Part shown: in pieces, positions 8,480-17,824 of the stretch
How the letters are laid out: each line of letters opens with the position of its first letter
Numbering within the stretch: the stretch's first letter is position 1
Source of the DNA: CAVTQZ01 sp963737015
Lineage (GTDB): Bacteria > Actinomycetota > Acidimicrobiia > Acidimicrobiales > UBA8190
Direction of reading: 5' to 3'
NCBI GenBank assembly: GCA_963737015.1
Contig: CAVTQZ010000001.1
Location: 1,426,001-1,490,000 of the forward strand
Length of the DNA stretch: 64,000 bases
Notes under the pieces: generated by a model
Database searches by the model: none
What the model saw: only the letters and a program-made list of their open reading frames with translations
What the model was told of the DNA's origin: nothing
Made by a program: the position numbers and the translations under genes

Positions 8480-9571
8480 TCAGGCTCCCACTGCGTGTCT
8501 TACGAGTTCCACGAATCGCCCACGGGAACGCTGCAATGCAAAGTGATCCACGCGGCGCTTCGCGAGCAACGCCAACCTGGAGCGCAGTTCCTCGTCTTCC
8601 AGAACACGTGCAACCGCAGCCGCAAACAGCAGCGGGTCCTTTCGATCGAGAACGATGCCGGCGTCGTCGACCGTCTCAGGTACCGCAGTGACACCGTAAG
8701 CGACCACCGGGACGCCCCTCCCCATCGCCTCGATCAGTGGAACACAGAATCCTTCGTGCTCCGACGCGCATACGAATACATCAGCGGCCCTGTAATAGGC
8801 CTCGAGAGTGGCCGCATCGACCGAACCGGTGACAGTCACCGCATCTTCCAATCCGAGTCCTGATACGAAACCGCGCAAGGCCTCTGCATATCGATCACCT
8901 ATCGGGGACCCGACCAGGTGGAGACGGGCCAGTGGGTCGTACAGCCTGCGCAGGACCGAGAGCATCTTCACGAGATCGTGAGGAGCCTTGTGCGGTGACA
9001 CCTTGCCCACGAAAAGGAGGTCCGCACCGCCTTTGGACTTGTTCTCCGCGAACCTGGACGTCATCAAGGAGTCGGGCTCAGAACCAGTCGTCGTCATGTC
9101 GATCAGCAGGGGTACGACTGCCGTTTCGGTGTAGCCAACGGAGCGGAGCTCGGTCTCGTTGAATGCCGAATCCGCTACTGCGAGGCGGCTCTCGGGCGCG
9201 AGGCGTTCGAGCTGCGAGCGACCGAGGTTCACCTCGTAGGCGACCTCCGGCGCCCAGGCTTCCAGCAACGCCGCAGGGGTGATGTTGTGATAGTTCACGA
9301 GCTTCGGCTCGGTCCGCGACGCGAAGATGTCGTAAACGGGACTGCCGATCGATGCCTGGTAAAGGAGCCAGCGGTTGCGGCTCGTCCTGCCCAACTCGGT
9401 AACGTGCTTAGCGCGACCCAAGAGATCGGGTGTGCAGCTTCCGTAGAAGATCTCCGACTCGATACCCACCGCCCGGAGGGCCTCGGTCAACGCGAGAGAG
9501 TGGACCCCAATGGCGTCTCGGCTCGCCAGCGACGGGATGACTTGGTCAACGCGCACATCCGGAGTGTACAA
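8480..9571 (-). CDS. GT4 family glycosyltransferase
   Basis: A GT-B fold enzyme of ~360 residues. It has DLLFVGKVSPHKAPHDLV at the start of the donor domain and CASEHEGFCVPLIEAMGRGVPVVAY, which contains the EX7E pair. The N-terminal segment VDQVIPSLASRDAIGVHSL resembles mannosyl- and rhamnosyltransferases that act on lipid-linked glycans. The first start is a TTG at 9571; a GTG at 9556 is equally plausible because the conserved part begins there. A divergent methyltransferase starts 46 bases away at 9618, and a GTATAC palindrome lies in the gap, so both may share a promoter region. Confidence 0.84.
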   Translation of the reverse strand: MYTPDVRVDQVIPSLASRDAIGVHSLALTEALRAVGIESEIFYGSCTPDLLGRAKHVTELGRTSRNRWLLYQASIGSPVYDIFASRTEPKLVNYHNITPAALLEAWAPEVAYEVNLGRSQLERLAPESRLAVADSAFNETELRSVGYTETAVVPLLIDMTTTGSEPDSLMTSRFAENKSKGGADLLFVGKVSPHKAPHDLVKMLSVLRRLYDPLARLHLVGSPIGDRYAEALRGFVSGLGLEDAVTVTGSVDAATLEAYYRAADVFVCASEHEGFCVPLIEAMGRGVPVVAYGVTAVPETVDDAGIVLDRKDPLLFAAAVARVLEDEELRSRLALLAKRRVDHFALQRSRGRFVELVRHAVGA

Positions 9572-9617
9572 ACAGATCTCAACTGACTAGAGCGTTCGTG
9601 TATACCATCTCTGTCGA

Positions 9618-10511
9618 ATGACATCCCCGTTCCAGCCGCATCCTGACGACTCGACCGACGCTCGAGCCAGTGCGTCAGATCCAGAGAGCATTCGCGCTCA
9701 GGCCGAAAGTCTTCTCTGGTACCACTCGATCGACCTCGGTCATGGTGTGGTCACACCTGGCATTTCGACTGCAAACCAGCTCGAGCCTGCACAGCTGCCG
9801 GACCTGTCAGGGCGCAGCGTCCTCGACATCGGGGCGTGGGATGGCTATTACTCTTTTTTGGCTGAACGTCTCGGAGCATCACGTGTGTTGGCTTTGGACC
9901 ATTACGTGTGGGGCGTCGATATCCAGGCCCGCCAGCGCTATTGGGACGAATGTGCTGCCGCAGGCGAATTTCCGGACCAGTCGAAAGACCTGACAGAGTT
10001 CTGGCGTTCGGACCTACCCGGAAAGAGTGCATTCGACTTCGCCCACGAGACCCTTCGAAGCAATGTCGAGTCGGTCGTCGGGGACTTCGCGACCATGGAT
10101 CTCGCCAAGCTCGGGCAATTCGATGTGACCCTCTTCCTGGGTGTGCTCTACCACTTGAAGGACCCGTTGAGCGTCCTGGAGCGCGTACGCGCAGTCACCA
10201 GGCATGCGGCGGTCGTTGAAACAGTCGCCTTTCACATACACGGCCTGGACAATGCGAGCTACCTCCAATTTCTCGCCGGCCAGTCCTTCCAAACCGATTT
10301 CGGCAATTGGTACATGCCGACTATCGAAGCATTGAGCCAAATGTGCCTGGTGGCCGGCTTTGGCAGAACTTCAATCGTCGTAGGTCCCCCGCCGCGCCCA
10401 GCGCCGGCCTCACAGCCGCCTCGCAGACGACTTCCTTTCAAGCCCGCCGCGCCGCCGTCCCCGGGGCTCGAAGTGAGCACGTATCGGGCAGTGGTTCACG
10501 CATACGTCTGA
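9618..10511 (+). CDS. class I SAM-dependent methyltransferase, CmoB/DUF1698-like
   Basis: A 297-residue protein with the SAM-binding glycine motif VLDIGAWDGYYSF (about residues 71-83) followed by the acidic residue in VLALDHY that contacts the ribose. FDVTLFLGVLYHLKDP is typical of the tRNA-modifying CmoB/DUF1698 group. Many homologues in polysaccharide loci methylate sugars instead, and the location here favours that. The C-terminus is Pro/Arg-rich. It starts with an ATG in a divergent gap and converges with the GT-C gene at 10526 with 14 bases between the stops. Substrate unknown. Confidence 0.8.
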   Translation: MTSPFQPHPDDSTDARASASDPESIRAQAESLLWYHSIDLGHGVVTPGISTANQLEPAQLPDLSGRSVLDIGAWDGYYSFLAERLGASRVLALDHYVWGVDIQARQRYWDECAAAGEFPDQSKDLTEFWRSDLPGKSAFDFAHETLRSNVESVVGDFATMDLAKLGQFDVTLFLGVLYHLKDPLSVLERVRAVTRHAAVVETVAFHIHGLDNASYLQFLAGQSFQTDFGNWYMPTIEALSQMCLVAGFGRTSIVVGPPPRPAPASQPPRRRLPFKPAAPPSPGLEVSTYRAVVHAYV

Positions 10512-10525
10512 CGGGTCGCCTTACC

Positions 10526-12254
10526 TCAACGCCAATCTGGTTGCGGGATTCCTACCTTTCCCTGCGCTATCGAGCGGCTCGGCACGACCGCGTCGAGCAC
10601 ACCCGCATGAACCACCTGGTATCCGTCGCCTATCGATCTCAACCTTCCAAGGAATACGTCTTCAGACAAGCCGTCCGGTCCGGGAAACGGCTCTTGAAAC
10701 GCTCCCGTAGCTTCAGCAGTCCGATTCGGGGCGTAGAAGATCCACGCCTGGTTTCGCGCCGCGCGGACCCGATAGTACAAGGCGACCCAGCGATCGGCTG
10801 TGACGTCACTGACTTGAAGTCGGTTATCGCTCAACAGGTCCAGATCGTAAGCAACCCAATAGACGGCATAGCCCGCTTTCACGCCATCGTGCTCGAGAAC
10901 ACCGACAGACGTTTCCGCTGTCTTGTTGGGATCACCGGTTAGCGTCCAAAGCGAAGAGTGGGAAGGTTCTAACCAGTTGTCTCTGAAGGATACGAATGTG
11001 CTGGCGCACACCGCCAAGACCACGGCGGACGTCGAGCGCGTTTCCGAAGCTTCCGGTTGAGTTGAAGAATCTGCGAGATCTGTCGACGCCGGCTCGCACC
11101 GTTGTGCTTCCGCACACCACGAACAGCAACAACGGTAGCAGGTAGAGGCCGTACTGGCCCTGTTCCCAGAAGCTGGTGGCAGGAAAGACGGCATACCAGA
11201 ACGGAAAGAGCACGACTCCCAACGCGCACCAGCTCGTCTTAGACAGAAGGCCGGTGTCGGCGATTCTCATCACCGCCCTTACGCACAGAGTCAACAAGAT
11301 CATCCCTGCGGTGACAAAGAGAACCTCTCCCAGGGGTCCGCCGACCCATGAACCGGACAGCGGAAGCTTGACACCCAGCATGATCGGGAGGGTCTTCCAG
11401 AAGAAGACGGACAAGCGTCCAAGGTACGAAGAATGGACATAGGTCGGCGAGGAACTCAGCTTCAGTGAGGCAAACCCGTCATGGAAGTTCGTCCACAGCC
11501 AAGGAAAGGCGCCGACCACCGAACCCGCAATCAAGGGTACGACGAGCTTGACGACCCGTTTGACGGGCCAGCCATCGGCTGAGCGCAGCCTCACCACGAT
11601 GCTCAGCAAACCGATAAGGGGCACGGCGAAATAGACGCTCTCGGGCGAGGACCACCAAAGGATCCCTACCGACAATCCCAGCAGCACGCAGTTGACCAAC
11701 GACGAATCGTCTATAAGGCGCAATGCGAAGAGCAAGCTGGCCAGACCAGCCGCCATCGTGACACCCCTGAACCCCCATTCGTAAGTTGAATTCCAAAGTC
11801 CAGCTTCGGGCCACACCCAATAGATGCAAGCCGCCACAACGCCCAGCCATGCGAATTCCGGAGGGACGAGCCGTCGAACGATTCGCCACACGAAGATGGC
11901 AGCAAGCGTTCCCAAAAAGCTCACCGTGGCGTAGACGGCAACCGTGGCACCGAAGAGGAGCGAGAAGAAGGCAACGACATAAGGTTCGACCCCTCCGTAC
12001 GCCTGACCCCAGTACAGCGAGTAAAAGTGACCCTGCCTGATCTGAGTGGCCATGAGCCCCGCGATCGCCTCGTCGCTGGTAAGCGGGTGGTGTGTCAAGA
12101 GCCAGGCTCGCAGCAAAACCCCGAGACCGACAGCGAACACCAAGGAAAGCACCAACACTCCCCTTGTCACTCGCCGTTTCGTTGTAGGGGCCGATGCCGC
12201 CCGGAACCGCCTCCCGGCGATGCGTTCGCTCGGGCGGATCAGGTCTGACGCCAT
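10526..12254 (-). pseudogene. GT-C type membrane glycosyltransferase (apparent +1 frameshift)
   Basis: The first ~400 residues form a polytopic membrane protein with about ten hydrophobic helices. After the first helix come PLTSDEAIAG and GQAYGGVEPY, the acidic luminal motif of GT39/ArnT-like GT-C enzymes that use polyprenyl-phosphate sugars. Near 11030-11075 the frame is lost. The last helix (TSAVVLAVCASTFV) and the extracellular tail (VYWVAYDLDLLSDNRLQV) are read in another frame to the stop at 10526. The span is 1729 bases, one more than a multiple of three. It could be a sequence error or a broken gene. An intact enzyme would decorate the glycan outside the membrane. Confidence 0.75.
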
Positions 12255-12302
12255 TTCACGATGGCAGACGATCTTGGCGGCAACGTGGCACCCGCGTAGG
12301 GG

Positions 12303-13244
12303 CTAAGTACTGCGTCTACGACAGACGTAAGCGAGCAGATAGCAGCTTTCAATGTCCGCGAAGAAGCCACGGTTGGTGGCAACTTCCTCATACGAGAAGA
12401 CCCCGCTCTTCACCGATTCCCCGGCGTAATTGAGACCCTTTGCCTCCAACACCTCGAAGCCCCCGCTCCGGAGCTTCTCGAGCATCTCTTCGTGCGTGTA
12501 TTCGTACTCATGGTCGGGGTCTATGAATTCGTCTTGTTCGAGGCGGGTGACACGTGCATTCGGCGTGTCGAGCGCCAGATATCCCCCGGGACGCAGGACC
12601 CGGCCAACCTCTCGCAGGACCTCGTCGGCCTCTCGGATGCTCACGTGCTCGATGCTCTCGCCGCTGTAGACGAGATCGAAGTACGAATCACCGTACTGCG
12701 ACAGGTCACTCATCGAGTGATATCGGTAACGCACCGGGCCTAGCGAGGTCATCACTTCGTTGCGCAGGTCGTCCTCACGGTAGAGCTCGTGGCGCGCCTC
12801 GGAAGGTAAATCGACGATGACGACCTCTTCGAAAGAGTAGGGATAACCCATCGTCACTAGGGCACCCTCATCCCTGTCGAGGGCCGTTCCACCGAGGTCG
12901 AGGATCCTCGTTGCCGGAGGCAGCGACCGGACGAAGAGGCAACGACTGGCGTGAACAGACGGACTGAGCTGCGAAAAACGAACCTTTCCCGTGGTCCACT
13001 CAGCCGAGTTGAGGATTCGCTCCGCGAGTTCCATCGGCGACATCGATCCGCTGCGGAGCGCGCCGAGGTAACTATCGGAACCGGAGGGGTCCGGCTCTCT
13101 GTGCAACAGCAGCTCGTAACAAAGCTGGAGCACCTTCTCCGGTGGCAGGCGCCGAAAACCGGGGCACCCGGCATAGCCGTTGTGCGAACGTCGCAGCCCC
13201 AGGCGACGAAGGGTCGCACCCGCTATCGGTCGAAGCGACGGCAT
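12303..13244 (-). CDS. methyltransferase with N-terminal DUF4214-like domain
   Basis: I start at the ATG at 13244, just after the stop of the upstream GT4, giving 313 residues. Longer frames run antisense-like into that gene. Residues ~30-90 (VLQLCYELLLHREPDPSG ... ILNSAEW) match the DUF4214 pattern, a small helical module seen in glycan-binding and surface proteins. Residues ~110-300 are a class I methyltransferase with ILDLGGTA as motif I, DLVYSGESIEHV and VLRPGGYLALDTPN. The order suggests the helical module docks the enzyme on its glycan substrate, which is inference. Confidence 0.8.
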   Translation of the reverse strand: MPSLRPIAGATLRRLGLRRSHNGYAGCPGFRRLPPEKVLQLCYELLLHREPDPSGSDSYLGALRSGSMSPMELAERILNSAEWTTGKVRFSQLSPSVHASRCLFVRSLPPATRILDLGGTALDRDEGALVTMGYPYSFEEVVIVDLPSEARHELYREDDLRNEVMTSLGPVRYRYHSMSDLSQYGDSYFDLVYSGESIEHVSIREADEVLREVGRVLRPGGYLALDTPNARVTRLEQDEFIDPDHEYEYTHEEMLEKLRSGGFEVLEAKGLNYAGESVKSGVFSYEEVATNRGFFADIESCYLLAYVCRRRST

Positions 13245-13252
13245 CCCGGCCG

Positions 13253-14437
13253 TCAGCTCCTTCCCCTGGCGACCACGTCCTCCAAGAACCCCTCGTAGCG
13301 CCGGATGAGCACAGGCCAGCTGTAGTGCTTCTCGACATACGCATGGCCTCGTTCGCCGAGCACCTTCCGCAACCGGTCGTCCGAGAGGAGACGATCGAGC
13401 ACCGCCTCGAATTCGGCGTATGACCCGAACCAGAGCCCACCCCCCGATCGCTCGCAGTGCTCGCGGGTGGGATCGCACGTTGCGTTCACCACGACAGGCA
13501 CGGACTGTTCCCAGGCTTCCATCACCACGAGCGAAAAGGATTCGAGAGCCGAAGGCGAGACGGACACGATGGCGTCGCGGACGATCGACCACTTGTCACT
13601 CTCGCTCACGACGCCCGTGAGAAAGACATCGCGATGTGCGGGGATTTTCGCCGACACCGGACCGACAAGAGCAAGGGCGAGTGGCCCCGGGTGGCGTTTC
13701 TTGTATGTCCTGAAGAAGGCCGCGAGCATGGACGAGCCCTTCTGATCGTCCACGCGACCGACGCTCACCAGGTAGGGCCGGTCAGCGATACCGAGAATCT
13801 CACCGCCTGGCCGGCCAAAGTCAGGAGGTCGATCCACGGCCAGCCCCAGGACGATCTGAGGACGCTCGGCGACACGGTGGACCCGCTGGACGAGCCTTCG
13901 TTCGGCTGCGGTGTGGTAACAGACGCCATCGGCACTCGCGTAGGTGCCGGCGAACACGGGAAGGTAAAGAGCCGGCTCGTCGTGCGCAGCGGGATGAAGC
14001 ACTCTCGGCATCGAGGCCCGACGGATGCCTGCCACGGTCGGGTAATAGAGATATGGATAGAAGGCCACAACGTCGGCGTCGCCGCTGGATAGGGCGTCTA
14101 CGAGCTCGACGGTGAGCGGTCCGTTCTGCTCGACCCATTTTTCCGCGTCGTCCGGCGAAGCTTCGGCGGGTGCGATGCGCAAGCGCCCGTCGAGATCGTA
14201 AAAGTCGTCGACACGTCCGGCTGCCGACCGGAAGCGGTGTACCTGAACGCCGTTCAGGACGCTGTCGCCCTGATCTAGGACGTCCTCCCACGTGATGTGG
14301 TCGATAGCACAAGTGGTATAGACCTCTGCCTCCCAGCCGAGGTCGGACACGATGTGCTCCGCAAGAAGCCGCGCGGCTGTTTCGGCACCGCCCATCACCT
14401 GCGGGCCGTAGCGGGGGGTAACGAAAGCGACCTTCAC
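13253..14437 (-). CDS. GT4 family glycosyltransferase
   Basis: The start is the GTG at 14437, which overlaps the upstream methyltransferase stop by four bases (GTGA). This yields 394 residues beginning MKVAFVTPRYGPQVMGGAE, the usual GT4 N-terminal glycine loop. The donor domain has YLVSVGRVDDQKG and ALESFSLVVMEAWEQSVPVVV with the EX7E glutamates. The operon order exporter, methyltransferase, glycosyltransferase, methyltransferase places it among the early genes of the locus. Sugar and linkage unknown. Confidence 0.86.
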   Translation of the reverse strand: MKVAFVTPRYGPQVMGGAETAARLLAEHIVSDLGWEAEVYTTCAIDHITWEDVLDQGDSVLNGVQVHRFRSAAGRVDDFYDLDGRLRIAPAEASPDDAEKWVEQNGPLTVELVDALSSGDADVVAFYPYLYYPTVAGIRRASMPRVLHPAAHDEPALYLPVFAGTYASADGVCYHTAAERRLVQRVHRVAERPQIVLGLAVDRPPDFGRPGGEILGIADRPYLVSVGRVDDQKGSSMLAAFFRTYKKRHPGPLALALVGPVSAKIPAHRDVFLTGVVSESDKWSIVRDAIVSVSPSALESFSLVVMEAWEQSVPVVVNATCDPTREHCERSGGGLWFGSYAEFEAVLDRLLSDDRLRKVLGERGHAYVEKHYSWPVLIRRYEGFLEDVVARGRS

Positions 14438-15453
14438 GGTCTGGGTTCGGGCACCAACCGAAGTACGCCAGTTACCAAGTAGTCGATGCCGGCCGGGCCG
14501 CTGCGGACACTCGTCTCGAAGCCGGCAAAAGGAAGGAAGCGTTCCCACACCGCGGCTCTGTACGGATGGCCCGACGCGAAGTCCACCTCGGCCGGCGCCT
14601 CGTCGCTCGCCCATCCGGCTGGCGAGAGCGAGTGCACGACGAAGCGGCCACCGGACGCGAGCCGGTCGGTCACGAGCTCCAGCAACTGCTCGCGCTCGCC
14701 GTTCGTCATGCCGTCTACGACACCGCTCAGGACGATCGCGCCGAGCCCGTTTTGTGAGACAGCGCGCAGGTGCTCGAGGAACGGCTCTTCGCGGAGATCG
14801 ACACCCTCCAACTCCGCACGATCGACCTTTCCGGGTCTCGGGTCGACACCGTATGCATCTACCCCATGCTCCAAGAGCGCTTGCACCAGCCAGCCGTCTC
14901 CGCATGCCGCGTGCACAACTCGGCCCTTGACGTCCGAGAGGTGGTCCAAGACGTCTGACACCCACCACGCGCTGGGCCCATGCACCTCGGGGTGCTCCAC
15001 CACTAGCGCGGGCAACACCCTCTGTGCGTCCAGACGCTGCTCTGCCGCCGAGAGCCTTTCGTCGGCGAGGTGCAAAGCCCTCGCCACGGCAGACCCGAAC
15101 TGGCTCACCTGCTGGGTGATCCAGCTCGTGTACCAGAAGTTCAGAGAGCGCAGACTCTTCTTGATTGCGGCGCCACCGGCTTTCGCCGACGCAATTGGAA
15201 CCACAGGATCGATGAACGCCGATGCGTCCACCGCGCGGAGAACCGCCCGAAGGTTGCCGCCGCGGCCGGCGACCGTCGAGTACCGGAGGAAGAGCTCGTC
15301 GAGCTCATGCTCCGCGACCGCAGGCAGATCGCCTGCGGAACGCCGACGGGCGACCTCCTCCTCGATCTCTGCCATGACTCGAGCCAGATATGCGCGGTCG
15401 AGCTCGCTCGAGTCCTCCAGATCGGCCGCCTCGTCCTGCGCCGGGGCGCTCAC
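14434..15453 (-). CDS. methyltransferase with N-terminal helical domain, polysaccharide locus
   Basis: The start is the GTG at 15453, overlapping the wzt stop by four bases; 339 residues. Residues ~1-130 are mostly helical and charged (DRAYLARVMAEIEEEVARR), with coiled-coil character. A class I methyltransferase domain follows, with VVHAACGDGWLVQALLEHG as motif I and GVDPRPG next to it. In ABC-exporter O-antigen systems, a methyltransferase beside wzt often caps the non-reducing end and its coiled coil measures chain length (WbdD type). The order here fits such a role, but no kinase domain is present, so this is inference. Confidence 0.78.
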   Translation of the reverse strand: MSAPAQDEAADLEDSSELDRAYLARVMAEIEEEVARRRSAGDLPAVAEHELDELFLRYSTVAGRGGNLRAVLRAVDASAFIDPVVPIASAKAGGAAIKKSLRSLNFWYTSWITQQVSQFGSAVARALHLADERLSAAEQRLDAQRVLPALVVEHPEVHGPSAWWVSDVLDHLSDVKGRVVHAACGDGWLVQALLEHGVDAYGVDPRPGKVDRAELEGVDLREEPFLEHLRAVSQNGLGAIVLSGVVDGMTNGEREQLLELVTDRLASGGRFVVHSLSPAGWASDEAPAEVDFASGHPYRAAVWERFLPFAGFETSVRSGPAGIDYLVTGVLRLVPEPRP

Positions 15454-16775
15454 AGGCCGGGCTGCCCCGTCGGCGCGGCATGCCCGGCGACCTCGCCGTT
15501 CGACTGGTGCCCCGAGAGCTGCATGTCGACTCGGACGGGCAGAAGGACCATTCCGGTGTTGCGACCCGGGTTCATCACCTCGAACCTGCACGCCTGTTCG
15601 CGCCAGTCGTAGTTGACGCCGCCGTGCTGTGCCCGGATGCCGGCCGCTATGTCGTATGTGCCGTCGAGGAAGGGAAACGTCTCGAATCCGAACTCGACGA
15701 CCCCGGACCCCACCGGCACCTCATAGGACTTCTCGAGCAGCTCCGTGTCCGTCCGGACGAGGATGGTTCCGCTCTGGTCGCGTATCTCAACAGAAAAGAC
15801 GGCCGCGGCGGGTGCGCTGGCCTCGAAACCCACTCGAACCTTCATCGACTCGCCGGAGACCAGATATGGACGACCCGAATGGTCGGCATGCACCACTTGC
15901 ACGTCGGACAGACGTACCGGGCGCAGGAAATGCTCGCCCGTTGGCTCGGGTACAGGTGCGCTGTCCACACCTGCGAGTGGATCCGCCACTGCGCCGGGGA
16001 CAGCCTCGGGGGTTTCCGGCACCGGCACGGCCGCAACGGGGTCGAGCATGCGTTCGCGAAACAGGCGCACTGCTTCGCCGGGCGTGCCCATCCCGAGCAT
16101 GCGGCCCTCCTCGAGCACGAGCGCCCGGTCGCAGATGGCCCGCACCTGGTCCGGCGAATGCGAGACGAAGATGATCGTGCGGCCCTCTTCCTGGAAAGTC
16201 TTCACGCGGTCCATGCACTTGCGTTGGAAGTTCTCGTCCCCGACCGCGAGTACCTCGTCGATCACCAAAATGTCCGGCTCGACATTCACAGCGACCGCGA
16301 AGCCGAGGCGGACGTACATACCCGAGGAGTAGAACTTCACCTGGTTGTCGATGAAGTGCTCCAGCTCGGCGAAGGCGACGATCGAGTCGAATCGGCGCTC
16401 CACCTCTTTCGTGGACAATCCGAGCAGCGAAGCGTTCAGGAAGATGTTCTCCCGACCCGAAAGTTCGGGGTTGAAGCCGGCCCCCAGCTCGAGAAGCGCC
16501 GCCACCTTCCCTCGCACCACCACCTTGCCCTGCGTCGGTTGGAGGATCCCGGAGATGCACTTCAGCAGGGTCGACTTGCCCGAACCGTTTCTTCCGAGGA
16601 TCCCGACGGTCTCACCCTCGTAGACCTCGAATTTCACGTCGTGCAGTGCCCAGAAGTCCTCGTGCGGATTGCGTCCCGCGTGCAGAAGACGTTCCTTCAG
16701 CGACTGGTACTTGGCGTTGTAAAGGCGAAATTGCTTAGAGACGTCTACGACGTCCACCGCCACATCCGCGGTCAC
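15450..16775 (-). CDS. wzt: ABC transporter ATPase for polysaccharide export, Wzt/TagH type with C-terminal carbohydrate-binding domain
   Basis: A 441-residue ATPase. Walker A is GRNGSGKST, the signature is YSSGMYVRLG and Walker B is ILVIDEVLAVGDE. The DEVLAVGD form and the long linker after Walker A are typical of the TagH/Wzt polysaccharide exporters. Residues ~300-440 form a beta-rich domain of the Wzt_C type, which in O-antigen systems recognises the methyl- or otherwise-capped end of the glycan before export. The permease gene ends four bases upstream. The adjoining methyltransferases could supply the cap that this domain reads. Confidence 0.93.
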   Translation of the reverse strand: MTADVAVDVVDVSKQFRLYNAKYQSLKERLLHAGRNPHEDFWALHDVKFEVYEGETVGILGRNGSGKSTLLKCISGILQPTQGKVVVRGKVAALLELGAGFNPELSGRENIFLNASLLGLSTKEVERRFDSIVAFAELEHFIDNQVKFYSSGMYVRLGFAVAVNVEPDILVIDEVLAVGDENFQRKCMDRVKTFQEEGRTIIFVSHSPDQVRAICDRALVLEEGRMLGMGTPGEAVRLFRERMLDPVAAVPVPETPEAVPGAVADPLAGVDSAPVPEPTGEHFLRPVRLSDVQVVHADHSGRPYLVSGESMKVRVGFEASAPAAAVFSVEIRDQSGTILVRTDTELLEKSYEVPVGSGVVEFGFETFPFLDGTYDIAAGIRAQHGGVNYDWREQACRFEVMNPGRNTGMVLLPVRVDMQLSGHQSNGEVAGHAAPTGQPGL

Positions 16776-16779
16776 GAGC

Positions 16780-17781
16780 TCAGAGCTCCTCGGCGAAGTT
16801 GCCCTCTAGGCGTCCGAACATCACAAGGGCGCCGAGCAAAAGGACCACCGATATGGCGAGCACGACCAGATCGGAGAACAAATACCACTGGATCGGGTAG
16901 GTCGCCATCACCCCGTTCGGGAAGGGCGCATGTGTCACGGTGTTGGTCGGGTGTACGACGTTGTAGAAGATCCGCTGGAACGTCATGACTGCAGGAGTCA
17001 CAGGATTGGCGAAGTAGACCCAGATGAGATGCGAGCCTGGTATGTGCAGGATGCTGTGATTGACCAGGCCGTTGTGCACGTTCCCGGAAAAGGGATAGAT
17101 CCCCGGGACCGCCCAAAACCAGGCCAGAAGGAGAACCTCCACGAGGTGCTGGGTGTCACGGAGGTAGACGTTCACCGCGGAGAGGAACACGCACATGGCG
17201 GCCGCGAACGCGACGATTGCGGCGAGGGCCGGCACGATCAGCCACATCGCGGACCAATCCGGCCGATGCCAGAACGCGATCATGAACGCGAGGAGGACCA
17301 CGGACTGGAATACGAAGAACATGAAGGCTGACCCGACGGAGGCGAGCGGAAGGATCTCGCGCGGAAAGGAAACCTTCTTCACGATCCCCGAATTCGCGAC
17401 GATCGTGCTCGTACCGCTCATGACCGCCGTCTGAAAGAGGTTCCAGACGAGCATCGCCGAGAAGAGGTAGATCACGAAGTTCGGGATGCCGTTTCGGAGG
17501 AAGAAGGTGAAGAGCACGTAGAAGACAGCGAGGCTGAACGCCGGGTTCAACATCGACCACAAGAACCCGAGGAACGAGTTCATGTACTTGACCTTGATCT
17601 CCTTGCGCACCAGGAACGCGAAGAGCTCTCTTGACCGCCAGAGCTCGCTGATGCGTTGCCATATGCCGACGCGGGCTGCGACGACCCGAGTCGGCTTCGG
17701 GCCCCGCGACGCAGGCAAGCGGGATCTCAGTGCTTCGGGGCCGGGAGCCGGCTCTGCGAGCTCGGTCACTGCCCCTGTCAT
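16780..17781 (-). CDS. wzm: ABC-2 type polysaccharide export permease, Wzm/TagG
   Basis: A 333-residue membrane protein. A basic cytoplasmic N-terminus with LWRSRELFAFLVRKEIKVKY leads into six predicted helices. The KEIKVKYMNSFLGFLWSMLNP segment is the hallmark of TagG/Wzm permeases. It is followed by four bases and then its ATPase, wzt. Together they would flip an undecaprenyl-linked glycan across the membrane. The gene begins 43 bases after the clpP stop on the same strand; I see no clear terminator in that gap. Confidence 0.92.
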   Translation of the reverse strand: MTGAVTELAEPAPGPEALRSRLPASRGPKPTRVVAARVGIWQRISELWRSRELFAFLVRKEIKVKYMNSFLGFLWSMLNPAFSLAVFYVLFTFFLRNGIPNFVIYLFSAMLVWNLFQTAVMSGTSTIVANSGIVKKVSFPREILPLASVGSAFMFFVFQSVVLLAFMIAFWHRPDWSAMWLIVPALAAIVAFAAAMCVFLSAVNVYLRDTQHLVEVLLLAWFWAVPGIYPFSGNVHNGLVNHSILHIPGSHLIWVYFANPVTPAVMTFQRIFYNVVHPTNTVTHAPFPNGVMATYPIQWYLFSDLVVLAISVVLLLGALVMFGRLEGNFAEEL

Positions 17782-17824
17782 GGTTTTCGGCTGATAACCA
17801 CGGTCAGATGTGCCCGGGGGTGGG

